Origin: Leptolyngbya sp. O-77
Lineage (GTDB): Bacteria > Cyanobacteriota > Cyanobacteriia > Elainellales > Elainellaceae
Assembly (NCBI RefSeq): GCF_001548395.1
Contig: NZ_AP017367.1
Location: forward strand, 3,261,001-3,325,000
DNA: 64,000 bases
Direction: 5' to 3'
Below, in pieces: positions 26,485-35,615 of this stretch; position 1 is the stretch's first letter; every line of letters starts with the position of its first letter. The notes beneath the pieces are model-generated. The model saw only the letters and a list, made by a program, of their open reading frames with translations. It made no database searches and was not told the DNA's origin. A program made the translations under genes and the position numbers.

Positions 26485-27900
26485 TTAATCCTCAGCGGTG
26501 GCGATCGCCGGCCGGTGCTGAATCCACGGCTGGTCTTGCTCTAGCTGTGCCGCCAGAGAAATGAGCGTCACTTCGTCGGCGGGCCGCCCCACCATCTGAA
26601 CGCCGATGGGTAATCCGGTTTCGGTGAATCCTGTCGGGATAGCAATACCCGGCTGTCCGGTTGCGTTCAAGATGGGGCTGGGCGCAACCCAGTGAACAAT
26701 GTTTTGAAACATTTTGTGGGCGGGTAGGCTAGCCCATTCCCCCACGCGAATCGTGGGATGGAGAAACACGGGAAACAGGGCGGCATCGTAGGGCAACAGC
26801 GTTGCGACAATCTGGCGGGCGGCAATCTGCATTTGGTTCACTGCGGTCAGGTATTGTCCGGCGCTGCGTCTGCGCGATCGCCAGTAGAGCCAGCGATTTA
26901 GCTTGCCCATCACAAACCACGGCACGCCCACGTCTACGCCCGTTTGCCAGACGGCGATCAGCGGCTCCACCAGTTGATTCAGGTCAATCTGCACAGGTTC
27001 GACCGTGTGGCCCAGCGCCTCCAGCCGCTTTGCCGTGTCCAGCACGGCCTGGGTGCAGGCGGCATTGGCAGCCCCGATGGGCGAAAAGTCAGTAGTATAG
27101 CCAATCCGCAGGCGACCGGGCGATCGCTCCGTTGCTGCCAGAAAGCTGGGTTCTGGGTCGGGCAGCCAGTAGGGGTCGCCTACGGTGTAGCCTGCCATTA
27201 CGTCCAGCAGGGCGGCTGCATCGGCCACCGTGCGGGCGATGGGGCCATCGGTAGACAGCCCGTTCATGCGATCGCCCACCGGAGCCAGCGACACCCGCCC
27301 CCGCGATGGCTTCAATCCCACCAGCCCACAGCAAAACGCCGGCCCGCGAATCGAGCCGCCGCCGTCTGTGCCCTGGGCGATCGCCGCCAGTCCCGCCGCC
27401 ACCGAGGCCGCCGCGCCGCCGCTGGAGCCGCCCGGTGTATAGTCTAGGTTCCAGGGGTTGCGGGCGGGCGGAAACCCACGCGGCTCCGTAAAAGGCGTGG
27501 AGCCAATTTCTGAGGTGGCCGTTTTACCCAGCAGCACGAAGCCCGCCTGCCGCAGCCGCGTCACCACGCCCGCATCTTCGGCAGCGACTCGATTCTTTGC
27601 CACGCTCAAACCATAGCTACAGCACTCACCCGCCACCGGGGTCAGATCTTTAATAGAAATAGGCACACCAAAAAAAGGCGGCAGTTCGTTGGGGCTTGTC
27701 TGGGAAAGCTGCTCGGTCTGGGCTTTTGCAGTGGCGATCGCTGTCTCTGCCATCACGGTGAAATAGCTGCCCAGCAAAGGATTCAGCCGCTCAATTCGCT
27801 CCAGATACAGCTCCGCCAGCTCCAGCGGAGAAATTTCGCGGCTGCGAATCAGGCGGGCTTGTTCCAGCGCGGGAGTAAAGGCAAGATCAACGGCATTCAT
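26485..27900 (-). CDS. Amidase-signature family enzyme
   Basis: A 471-residue amidase from the ATG at 27900; a GTG at 27951 would add 17 residues. The Ser-cisSer-Lys triad is present: Lys in VPISIKDLTP, the Gly-Ser motif TPGGSSGGAAASVAAGLA, and Ser in DGGGSIRGPA. It is not GatA by context or by N-terminus. It probably hydrolyses a small amide or nitrile-derived amide in the cytoplasm; substrate not readable. A G-rich tract follows the stop in the transcript. Confidence 0.88.
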   Translation of the reverse strand: MNAVDLAFTPALEQARLIRSREISPLELAELYLERIERLNPLLGSYFTVMAETAIATAKAQTEQLSQTSPNELPPFFGVPISIKDLTPVAGECCSYGLSVAKNRVAAEDAGVVTRLRQAGFVLLGKTATSEIGSTPFTEPRGFPPARNPWNLDYTPGGSSGGAAASVAAGLAAIAQGTDGGGSIRGPAFCCGLVGLKPSRGRVSLAPVGDRMNGLSTDGPIARTVADAAALLDVMAGYTVGDPYWLPDPEPSFLAATERSPGRLRIGYTTDFSPIGAANAACTQAVLDTAKRLEALGHTVEPVQIDLNQLVEPLIAVWQTGVDVGVPWFVMGKLNRWLYWRSRRRSAGQYLTAVNQMQIAARQIVATLLPYDAALFPVFLHPTIRVGEWASLPAHKMFQNIVHWVAPSPILNATGQPGIAIPTGFTETGLPIGVQMVGRPADEVTLISLAAQLEQDQPWIQHRPAIATAED

Positions 27901-28098
27901 GAGCGACGACGTTCGGTAAGAAGACAGCTTTGACGACTGTAGCAGGGTCACCCGAAAATTCCGGCCGCATCAGGACAGATTTTCGCAGCGGCAGCGGTTT
28001 AGTCTCGCTTCCTGATGGCTCGCCCACGATTCTGTGAATACTAAACAATATTGCCTGATTCGCAGGCATACCCAGATTTTGCTCACTTTAGCCTCGAT

Positions 28099-29613
28099 AT
28101 GGCAGACATTTACGCTGATTACGAACGTCTTAATCTAAAAATTGGCGCGTCAATCGCAGAGGTAAAAGCCGCCTATCGCACACTGGCAAAACGCTGGCAT
28201 CCAGACCAATTTTCTGATCTTGAGCAAAAGAAACAGGCTGAAGAAGAACTCAAAAAAATCAACGATGCTTATCAAAAAATCAAAGCATTTCTAGCTGAAA
28301 ATCCCTCTTCTCAAACCGAGCCAAACTCGCCGCCCGGCGATCGCCCAAACTCAGCTAGCACAACGAATCATTCGCCATCAGAATCTTCATCAGCGCAAAC
28401 CAGAATCTACACCTCTGGCGCGTCGGCCGCAGAAGCTTTTTATCAGGCGGGGGCTGAATTGACCAAAGCCGGAAAATATGAAGAGGCGATCGCCCATTTC
28501 AGCAGCGCCATTAAGCTCAATCCAAACTATGCAGAAGCCTATCGACATCGGGGCTTTGTCTATTCTTTGATGGGGTTAGAGCTAGGAGCAGAATCAGACC
28601 TGAGAAAAGCCAAAGAACTAGGACTTACGTCCCAAAACCGTACCTCTCGGTCGGATCGAACGGCTCAATCTGAGCCTGAAACTGTTTCCGAAATTCTGAC
28701 TCCGCAAAACTCCAAAGGTCAAACGTGGCAATGGATTCATCCCCTAGAGCCACATGACGATGAAGTCACAGGACTGCTGTTTTCCCCAAATGGCAAGAGC
28801 CTAATTAGCGCCAGTAAAGACGGATCAATTAAGCTGTGGAATCCGCTAAAAGGCACACTACTGGCTGCATTAGAAACCCGATCAGCGGCGATCGCCTCGC
28901 TGGCTCTTAGCGCAAATGGTGAAATTTTAGCCAGCGCTAATGCCATGCCTGAAGTCAAACTCTGGCATTTGCGGACGGGCGCTTTGCTCAAAACGCTCAG
29001 ACCCAATGCAGAGGCGATCGCTGACCTCACCTTTCATCCGCATCAGCCGATTCTGATTGTCGCTAGCAAAGACGGCAGTATTACCTTTTGGGATCTGCGA
29101 TCGGGAAAGTTAGTGAAAGGCTTGAACTGGCAAAAAACCTCCGTTTCTGCCCTCGAAATTAGCCCCGACGGACGCACCTTGGCGATCGCCAGCGGCGACG
29201 GCTCTCTGGTGCTTTGGAACCTGAGCTTGAACCGCCCGATGCGGACGTTGGATTGGCCCTGCGGCGGCATTTCAGCGATGACCTTCACGGCAGATGATTC
29301 GCGGCTTGTGCTGGGCTGTCAGGATCACTATCTGCGAATTTGGGATCGGGTGGGCGATCGCCTTGTGGCAACGCTTGCTGGCCACGAGGCCGCCGTTACG
29401 AGCATTTCGTCGGGTCACAGCCGAAACGCGGTGGCCAGTGGTGGCGATCGCACGGTTCGCCTGTGGAATTTGGAAACCAGGCAACTCCTCGCCGTGCTGG
29501 ACGGGCACGAAGCCGCCGTCACCGCTATTTATTTTCTGGAACCGCAGCGCATCCTGGCTAGCGGCAGTGCCGACGGCTCGATCCTGATCTGGCGTAGAAC
29601 AGACGAGCCGTGA
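28099..29613 (+). CDS. J-domain-TPR-WD40 fusion protein
   Basis: A 504-residue protein from the ATG at 28099 (a TTG at 28051 extends it by 16). Residues 5-60 are a J-domain (YERLNLKIGASIAEVKAAY ... KRWHPDQF) with HPD at 34-36, so it should stimulate an Hsp70. A Ser-rich linker leads to two TPR-like units (EAFYQAGAELTKAGKYEEAI, YAEAYRHRGFVYSLMG). From about residue 225 there are seven WD40 repeats (for example LISASKDGSIKLWN, ILASGSADGSILIW), which would close a beta-propeller. No signal peptide. It is probably a client-specific DnaK co-chaperone; the client is unknown. Confidence 0.88.
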   Translation: MADIYADYERLNLKIGASIAEVKAAYRTLAKRWHPDQFSDLEQKKQAEEELKKINDAYQKIKAFLAENPSSQTEPNSPPGDRPNSASTTNHSPSESSSAQTRIYTSGASAAEAFYQAGAELTKAGKYEEAIAHFSSAIKLNPNYAEAYRHRGFVYSLMGLELGAESDLRKAKELGLTSQNRTSRSDRTAQSEPETVSEILTPQNSKGQTWQWIHPLEPHDDEVTGLLFSPNGKSLISASKDGSIKLWNPLKGTLLAALETRSAAIASLALSANGEILASANAMPEVKLWHLRTGALLKTLRPNAEAIADLTFHPHQPILIVASKDGSITFWDLRSGKLVKGLNWQKTSVSALEISPDGRTLAIASGDGSLVLWNLSLNRPMRTLDWPCGGISAMTFTADDSRLVLGCQDHYLRIWDRVGDRLVATLAGHEAAVTSISSGHSRNAVASGGDRTVRLWNLETRQLLAVLDGHEAAVTAIYFLEPQRILASGSADGSILIWRRTDEP

Positions 29614-29632
29614 TCCCATTGCCGCCAGCAAA

Positions 29633-29664
29633 CTCCTCCGGTCAGGTGAGGATATCCGGAGGAG
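29633..29664 (+). terminator. Stem-loop after the WD40 gene
   Basis: CTCCTCCGG and CCGGAGGAG pair perfectly across a 14-nt loop, 20 bp after the stop. No U-run follows, so termination is uncertain. A second small inverted repeat, AGGTT/AACCT, is at 29682-29697 ahead of the regulator and might be an operator. Confidence 0.55.
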
Positions 29665-29797
29665 CCGTCAGGAATGTCTTCAGGTTAAAGTGAACCTAAA
29701 GGAAGGAATATTTCACTTCGTCTTGTTTAAAAGATTCAGTGATTACTGAACATTCCAAACTGAGGGCAATTCGTGTTAAGTATCGTTAAGATCTAAC

Positions 29798-30295
29798 GTG
29801 AGGTGGAAGCCGTTGAACCGAGAGCAGCCGTTCGAGCATACGCATTTTGTCGAGGAAGTCGGGCTGATGTTTGAGCTGATTGGGCTGCCCCGCATGGCCG
29901 GGCGCATTTTTGGCTGGCTGCTGATTTCTCAGCCGCCGCACCAGTCTAGTGGCGAGCTGGCAGAAGTCTTGCAAGCCAGCAAGGGGTCCATTAGCTCGAT
30001 GACGCGCCTGCTGATTCAGCTTGGGCTGATCGAACGACTGCCGCTGCCGGGCGATCGCCGCGACTTCTTTCAGATCAAGCCCCACGCCTGGTCGCAGCTT
30101 CACGAACAGCAGCTTGCCCGCATTGCCGCCTTCCGCAAGCTCTCCGAACGCGGCCTCGACCTGCTCAAAACCCAGCCGCCCGAATCCCAGCAGCGCCTCC
30201 GCGAAATGCACGACTACCACGCTTTTTGGGAACAAGAACTGCCTCGTGTCCACCAGCGCTGGATTGAGCATCGCCGGGAGATGGCAGTGGAGTGA
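29798..30295 (+). CDS. GbsR/MarR-family transcriptional regulator
   Basis: A 165-residue protein starting at GTG 29798. The winged helix-turn-helix is SSGELAEVLQASKGSISSMTRLLIQLGLIERLPLPGDRR..., close to GbsR-like MarR regulators, and a C-terminal helical dimer region follows. It is 136 bp ahead of the exporter operon on the same strand and probably controls it, perhaps in response to an exported compound. Confidence 0.85.
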   Translation: MRWKPLNREQPFEHTHFVEEVGLMFELIGLPRMAGRIFGWLLISQPPHQSSGELAEVLQASKGSISSMTRLLIQLGLIERLPLPGDRRDFFQIKPHAWSQLHEQQLARIAAFRKLSERGLDLLKTQPPESQQRLREMHDYHAFWEQELPRVHQRWIEHRREMAVE

Positions 30296-30431
30296 GGAAA
30301 TGACCCGATGACCGCAGTAAGCGAGTCTTGCCAAATCCTTTCACAAATCTTCAAATCCTTTCTCATGGGTTGCCTTCTCTCACCTCTCATTCCCTCAATA
30401 CTCCCAATCCCCAGAATCCCCCATCCCTAAA

Positions 30432-31769
30432 ATGACCATGCAACTCCCTCTGATCGGCAAAGTTCGGCCCAGCAATCCCTGGCTGTGGGGACTGGTAGCA
30501 GTGGGCTTAATTGGCACGGGTACGACGGCAGCGCTAGTGGCGCGGCAAAATGCAGCCATTCCCAATGTGGCGACGCTGACGGTGCCCGTGGAATCGCAGG
30601 CGCTGACAGTGCGGATTACGGCAAACGGCAAGGTGCAGCCTGTGCAGACTGTGAATATTAGCCCCAAGGCGACGGGCATTTTGCGAGAGCTGCTGGTGGA
30701 ACAGGGCGATCGCGTCCGGGAAGGACAGATCATCGCCCGTATGGAAAGCGAAGACGTGGCGGCGCGAATGATGCAGGCGCGGGCGCAGGTGGCCGAAGCG
30801 CAGGCCCGATTGGCAGAAGTGCGATCGGGCAGTCGCCCTGAAGAAATTGCCCAGCGCCAGGCCGAAGTGGAGCGGGCCCGGGCCCAAGTGCGCGATGCCG
30901 AAACCCGCGTACAGTTGGCGAATCAGCGGCTAGAGCGGAACCGATCGCTGGCCAGCCAGGGCGCAATTTCCCGCGATGCGCTGGATGAAGTGGTGCGTGA
31001 AGCCAACAGCGCCCGCGCCAACCTGGAGCAAACCCAGGCCAGCCTGCGGGCCGCGGAGCAGAGCCTGAATCTGTCTCGCAACGGCAGCCGTGCCGAAGAC
31101 ATTGCCCAGGCAGAAGCCCAGTTGGCCAGTGCCTTGGGCAATCTCCGCAGTGTGGAAGTACAGCAGGAGGATACGGTGCTGCGGGCCCCCTTTGACGGCA
31201 TTGTGACTCAGAAATATGCGACGGAGGGGGCGTTCGTCACGCCGACGACTTCGGCTTCGGACGCAACTTCCGCTACTTCGACGGCGATTGTGGCGATCGC
31301 CAGCGGGCTAGAAATCCTAGCAGACGTGCCAGAGGTAGACATCGGGCAGATTCGCCCCGGCCAAACGGTAGAAATTCGTGCCGATGCCCTGCCTAATCAG
31401 GTGTTCACGGGTGAAGTGCGGCTGGTGGCTCCGGAGGCGGTGGTGCGGCAAAACGTCACCTCCTTTCAGGTGCGGATTCGCCTGCTGACGGGGCAAGACA
31501 GGTTGCTGTCGGGCATGAACGTAGATCTGGACTTTTTGGGCGATCGCCTCGATAGCGCGGTCGTGGTTCCAACGGTGGCAATCGTCACAAAGGATGGGCA
31601 GAACGGGGTGCTGGTTCCCGGTGAGCGAAATCGACCCGAATTTCGCCCCGTCACGCTGGGCACTGCCGTCGGCAACCAGACCCAGATTCTAGACGGCATC
31701 GAACCGGGCGATCGCGTCTTTATCGATTTGCCCCCGCAGTATGCCCGCGAGTGGATGCAGCCGCAATAG
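30432..31769 (+). CDS. MacA/HlyD-type efflux adaptor
   Basis: A 445-residue periplasmic adaptor. A signal-anchor helix (about 15-35) is followed by a lipoyl half (KATGILRELLVEQGDRVREGQII), a long Ala/Arg-rich coiled coil (about 95-240), the second lipoyl half (VLRAPFDGIVTQKYATEGAFV) and beta-barrel domains. It bridges the ABC permease to an outer-membrane TolC-like channel. It is 9 bp ahead of the permease and part of a regulator-adaptor-permease-ATPase cluster. The upstream spacer (30340-30430) is C-rich with no gene. Confidence 0.92.
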   Translation: MTMQLPLIGKVRPSNPWLWGLVAVGLIGTGTTAALVARQNAAIPNVATLTVPVESQALTVRITANGKVQPVQTVNISPKATGILRELLVEQGDRVREGQIIARMESEDVAARMMQARAQVAEAQARLAEVRSGSRPEEIAQRQAEVERARAQVRDAETRVQLANQRLERNRSLASQGAISRDALDEVVREANSARANLEQTQASLRAAEQSLNLSRNGSRAEDIAQAEAQLASALGNLRSVEVQQEDTVLRAPFDGIVTQKYATEGAFVTPTTSASDATSATSTAIVAIASGLEILADVPEVDIGQIRPGQTVEIRADALPNQVFTGEVRLVAPEAVVRQNVTSFQVRIRLLTGQDRLLSGMNVDLDFLGDRLDSAVVVPTVAIVTKDGQNGVLVPGERNRPEFRPVTLGTAVGNQTQILDGIEPGDRVFIDLPPQYAREWMQPQ

Positions 31770-31778
31770 GGAGGATCT

Positions 31779-32996
31779 ATGGACTTACTCGAAAGCACCG
31801 CAATGGCGGTGAAAACCCTCAAAGCTAACAAGCTCCGCAGTGCGCTGACCATGCTGGGCATCATCATTGGGAATGCCTCGGTGATTACGATGGTGGGCGT
31901 AGGCCAGGGGGCGCAGCGCTATGCGTCGGAACAGTTTGAGTCGCTTGGGCCAAACGTGCTGTTTGTCATTCCTGGCAGCGACTCGTCTCGCCAGCGCACG
32001 CTGGAAACGCCGCGTACCCTGACGCTGGAAGATGCAGAGGCGATCGCCTCTCAGGTGCCCACGGTCATCGGCGTTGCGCCCCAGTTGCAAACCCAGCAGA
32101 CCGTCACCCAGGGCAACCGCAGCACCAGCGCCCTGATTGTTGGCACGACCCCCGAATTCAGCACCGTGCGAAGCTTTCCGGTAGCGCGGGGGCGCTTCAT
32201 CAACGACATGGACGTGCAGCGCGGAAACCGCTCGGTGGCGCTGGGGGCTGACTTGGCAAAAAGCTTATTTGGCGACTCCGACCCAATGGGGCAGACCATT
32301 CGCATCAAAAATCTAACCTTCCAAGTTGTCGGCGTGATGGAGGCCAAGGGCGCATTTCTAGGCAACAACCAAGACGATGTAGCCTATATCCCCATCACCA
32401 CTATGTCGTCTCAGGTCACAGGCAACTCGTCACCCTATGGAACGGAAGTCACTTTCATTTCCATTATGTCGCGAGATGAGCAGTCGATTGGCGCGGCGCA
32501 GTTTCAGGTGACGAACCTGCTGCGGCTGCGGCACAAGATTGTGTCTGAAGATGACTTTACAGTTCGCAGCCAGAAAGACGCGCTAGAGATTGTGGGCAAC
32601 GTGACTGGAGCGCTGACGATTATGCTGGCGGCGATCGCCGGAATTTCGCTCTTAGTGGGTGGCATCGGCATCATGAACATCATGCTTGTCTCGGTGCGAG
32701 AGCGCACGCAGGAAATCGGTCTCCGAAAGGCGATCGGCGCATCCCAACAAGACATTCTGGTGCAGTTTATGATCGAGGCAACCATCCTGGCAGTACTGGG
32801 CGGTGTGGCAGGAACCCTAATCGGCATCGGTGGCGTGTCGCTGGCGGGTGCGCTGACTCCGCTCAAGGCGGGTGTTTCCCCAACCGCAGTTCTCCTGGCG
32901 GTGGGTGTGTCGGGTGGCATTGGCCTCTTCTTTGGCGTGGTTCCCGCCCGCCAGGCTGCCAAGCTTGACCCCATTGTTGCCCTCCGCAGTGCCTAA
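31779..32996 (+). CDS. MacB/DevC-type ABC permease
   Basis: A 405-residue FtsX-superfamily permease. The first helix follows LKANKLRSALTMLGIIIGNASV, then a large periplasmic domain (about 45-275), then three helices. The motif GGIGIMNIMLVSVRERTQEIGLRKAIGA and the ending DPIVALRSA are typical of the family. The ATP-binding partner follows after 79 bp. The MacAB and DevBCA exporters are the nearest described types; cargo unknown. Confidence 0.93.
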   Translation: MDLLESTAMAVKTLKANKLRSALTMLGIIIGNASVITMVGVGQGAQRYASEQFESLGPNVLFVIPGSDSSRQRTLETPRTLTLEDAEAIASQVPTVIGVAPQLQTQQTVTQGNRSTSALIVGTTPEFSTVRSFPVARGRFINDMDVQRGNRSVALGADLAKSLFGDSDPMGQTIRIKNLTFQVVGVMEAKGAFLGNNQDDVAYIPITTMSSQVTGNSSPYGTEVTFISIMSRDEQSIGAAQFQVTNLLRLRHKIVSEDDFTVRSQKDALEIVGNVTGALTIMLAAIAGISLLVGGIGIMNIMLVSVRERTQEIGLRKAIGASQQDILVQFMIEATILAVLGGVAGTLIGIGGVSLAGALTPLKAGVSPTAVLLAVGVSGGIGLFFGVVPARQAAKLDPIVALRSA

Positions 32997-33075
32997 CTGT
33001 CCTAACTCGTATTGGCGTGGTAGGGTTTCGGCTCCACTGCGCCAGCACCCCACCCTCCTAAAATCCTCTTTTCCT

Positions 33076-33795
33076 ATGCAGCCCATCATCCGCCTCGAAC
33101 ACATCTCTAAAGTCTACGGTTCTGGCAATACGGAAGTCCGCGCCCTGTCGGACGTGAACCTGACGGTTGAAGCGGGGGAATATTGCTCCATCATGGGGCC
33201 TTCTGGTTCTGGCAAGTCCACGGCGATGAACGTGATCGGCTGCCTCGATCGCCCGACATCTGGCAGCTACTACCTAGACGGAACCGATGTGGCGGGTTTG
33301 GATGATACGGAACTGGCCCACGTCCGCAATCGCAAGATTGGCTTTGTGTTTCAACAATTCCACCTGCTGCCGCAACTCACTGCCATCGAGAATGTGATGC
33401 TACCAATGGTCTATGCAGGTGTGCCTGTACGCGAGCGCCAGGAGCGGGCCGCCGAAGCGCTGACCCGTGTGGGTCTGGAAAACCGCATGAACAACCGCCC
33501 CAATCAGCTTTCGGGAGGACAGCAACAACGGGTGGCGATCGCCCGCGCTATTGTAAACCGTCCTGTCTTGCTGCTGGCCGACGAGCCGACGGGTGCCCTC
33601 GACTCACACACCACTCAAGAAGTGATGAATATCTTTCAGGAGCTAAATGCCAGCGGCATCACAGTGGTCATGGTGACGCATGAACCAGAGGTGGCTCGAC
33701 TCACTCGCCGTGTGGTCTGGTTCCGCGACGGGCAGGTCATCCATGCCAACATGGCTCCGTCAGACATCGCTCAGGTGTCTGTTGCGCCTGTCTAA
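33076..33795 (+). CDS. MacB/LolD-type ABC ATP-binding protein
   Basis: A 239-residue ATPase from the ATG at 33076; the frame runs open upstream to 32872, but that part is a shadow of the permease. Walker A GPSGSGKST, Q-loop FVFQQFHLL, signature LSGGQQQR and Walker B LLLADEPTGALD are intact. It powers the permease and adaptor encoded just upstream. Confidence 0.95.
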   Translation: MQPIIRLEHISKVYGSGNTEVRALSDVNLTVEAGEYCSIMGPSGSGKSTAMNVIGCLDRPTSGSYYLDGTDVAGLDDTELAHVRNRKIGFVFQQFHLLPQLTAIENVMLPMVYAGVPVRERQERAAEALTRVGLENRMNNRPNQLSGGQQQRVAIARAIVNRPVLLLADEPTGALDSHTTQEVMNIFQELNASGITVVMVTHEPEVARLTRRVVWFRDGQVIHANMAPSDIAQVSVAPV

Positions 33796-33848
33796 GCGGT
33801 TCTCACCTGGGGCGAAGCCTGAAATCGCACCTGACAAGAACCCCGTAC

Positions 33849-33891
33849 GAAAAAAACAAAAAGACCTTGCGAGAATTCTCAGCAAGGTCTT
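33849..33891 (-). terminator. Rho-independent terminator after ugd
   Basis: On the minus strand AAGACCTTGC and GCAAGGTCTT form a perfect 10-bp stem, the loop itself being nearly palindromic (GAGAATTCTC), followed by TTTTGTTTTTTTCG. It also faces the end of the ABC operon. Confidence 0.93.
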
Positions 33892-33974
33892 GATGCTTTC
33901 TAGCTTGATTGGAGGCCCGATCGGGTAGGGAACTGGCTGCCAGCTAATTCGCAGCCGACCCCCTTATCCCAGGA

Positions 33975-35351
33975 CTAGCGACCAATGCCCACATAGCGGA
34001 AACCAGCTCTCTCAATCGCTTCTTGATCAAGATAGTTGCGTCCGTCAATCAGAATGGGGCTGTTCATCAGCGTTGCCATCTTGGCATAGTCGAGCGTCTT
34101 AAACTGGCTCCAATCCGTCACCAGCACCAGCGCATCGCAGCCATCTGCCAAACGTTCTGGATCAGTTTCCACAATCACGTTCGACAAGCCGTGGCGCATT
34201 CCGGTCTGAGATACCAAGGGATCATAGGCTTTGACCTTTGTGCCCAAACGAGTCAGATGCTCGATGATAGTCAGCGCAGGCGCATCGCGCATGTCGTCGG
34301 TGTCGGGCTTAAAGGTCAGGCCCAGCAGGCCCACCGTCTTTCCCTTCAGAATCTTCAGCACTTGTTGGAGTTTCTCAACCGCAATCAAGCGCTGGCGATC
34401 GTTGACGCTCACAGCAGCCTTTAGAAGCTGAGCTTCATAGCCATAATCATCTGCCGTGTGAACCAGTGCTGCAACGTCTTTGGGGAAGCAAGAGCCACCC
34501 CAACCAATGCCTGCTTGCAGGAACTTGCCGCCGATGCGTGAGTCTAGACCAATGCCTTTGGCGACCTGGGTTACGTCCGCACCCACGCGATCGCAGATAT
34601 TTGCCACTTCATTGATGAAGCTAATCTTGGTTGCCAGGAATGCATTGGCAGCGTACTTCACCATCTCTGCCGAACTGAGGTCGGTCACGACCACGGGCAC
34701 CGTCGGGCCAGATTTGTCTTCCGCAAACTGACGAGCCACAATCGGCGCATACAGATCCTTCATCATCGAGATAGCGCGGGAGCTATTGCTACCCAGCACG
34801 ATGCGATCTGGGTTGAAGGTGTCGTAAATCGCACAACCTTCCCGCAAAAATTCAGGGTTGCTGACCACGTCAAAAGCAACATCCGGCTCTGCCACCGCTA
34901 CGCCACCGCCAGCCGTGGCCACCTGACGCTCTAAAACGCCATCCATAACAATCATACGAACCCAGTCGCCGGAGCCAATCGGCACTGTGGACTTGTTCAC
35001 AATCACCTTGTAGCCGCTGTTCAAGTGTGCCCCAATCCCGCGGGCTACGGCTTCGACATAGCGGGTATCGCTCTCTCCGGTAGGCAGCGGTGGTGTACCC
35101 ACGGCGATAAACAAAATCTCGCCATGTTCCACACCCTTGGCTAGGTCAGTGGTGAACTCAATCCTGCCTTCCTGAATGCAGGCGGTCATTAGCTCAGAGA
35201 GTCCAGGCTCGAAAATGGGCGACTGCCCGGACTTCATCAGCTTGACCTTTTCTTCGTTGTTGTCCACACAAATTACGTCATGCCCAATGTGAGACAAGCA
35301 AACACCTGTCACCAAGCCGACGTAGCCTGTACCGATAACACACACGCGCAT
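33975..35351 (-). CDS. ugd: UDP-glucose 6-dehydrogenase
   Basis: A 458-residue UDP-glucose/GDP-mannose dehydrogenase. VCVIGTGYVGLVTG is the NAD site, the catalytic Cys is in GWGGSCFPKDV, and GLTFKPDTDDMRDAPAL lies in the C-terminal domain. It oxidises UDP-glucose to UDP-glucuronate. Some relatives use GDP-mannose, but the next gene upstream (uxs, 264 bp away, same strand) consumes UDP-glucuronate, which favours UDP-glucose. Confidence 0.92.
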   Translation of the reverse strand: MRVCVIGTGYVGLVTGVCLSHIGHDVICVDNNEEKVKLMKSGQSPIFEPGLSELMTACIQEGRIEFTTDLAKGVEHGEILFIAVGTPPLPTGESDTRYVEAVARGIGAHLNSGYKVIVNKSTVPIGSGDWVRMIVMDGVLERQVATAGGGVAVAEPDVAFDVVSNPEFLREGCAIYDTFNPDRIVLGSNSSRAISMMKDLYAPIVARQFAEDKSGPTVPVVVTDLSSAEMVKYAANAFLATKISFINEVANICDRVGADVTQVAKGIGLDSRIGGKFLQAGIGWGGSCFPKDVAALVHTADDYGYEAQLLKAAVSVNDRQRLIAVEKLQQVLKILKGKTVGLLGLTFKPDTDDMRDAPALTIIEHLTRLGTKVKAYDPLVSQTGMRHGLSNVIVETDPERLADGCDALVLVTDWSQFKTLDYAKMATLMNSPILIDGRNYLDQEAIERAGFRYVGIGR

Positions 35352-35615
35352 GGGCAGTACCTCAATTTATTCAACTGCTGACGATGGACAGGGGAAACGC
35401 ATCCTGAACAACAAGTCTCGAACAACAAACGTTCCTACAAGATGCAGTCAAAAGCGCTCCAGATCTAAAACGCCCAGGTAGGACAAGCTGTGTAGCCTAT
35501 CAAAGCTACCGTAAGGCAGAATCAAAGGACTTGGCGGGGCAACCTCTACAAGACTGGCTCGTGAACCCAGTAAGAGGCTTCAGAGATTCTGGGGAACCCT
35601 GGACAGCCAGCCTCG

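Noticed and set aside
32872..33075. Upstream extension of the ABC ATPase overlapping the permease gene
   Set aside because: The ATPase family starts at MQPIIRLEHISKVYG; the earlier codons are a shadow of the permease 3' end.
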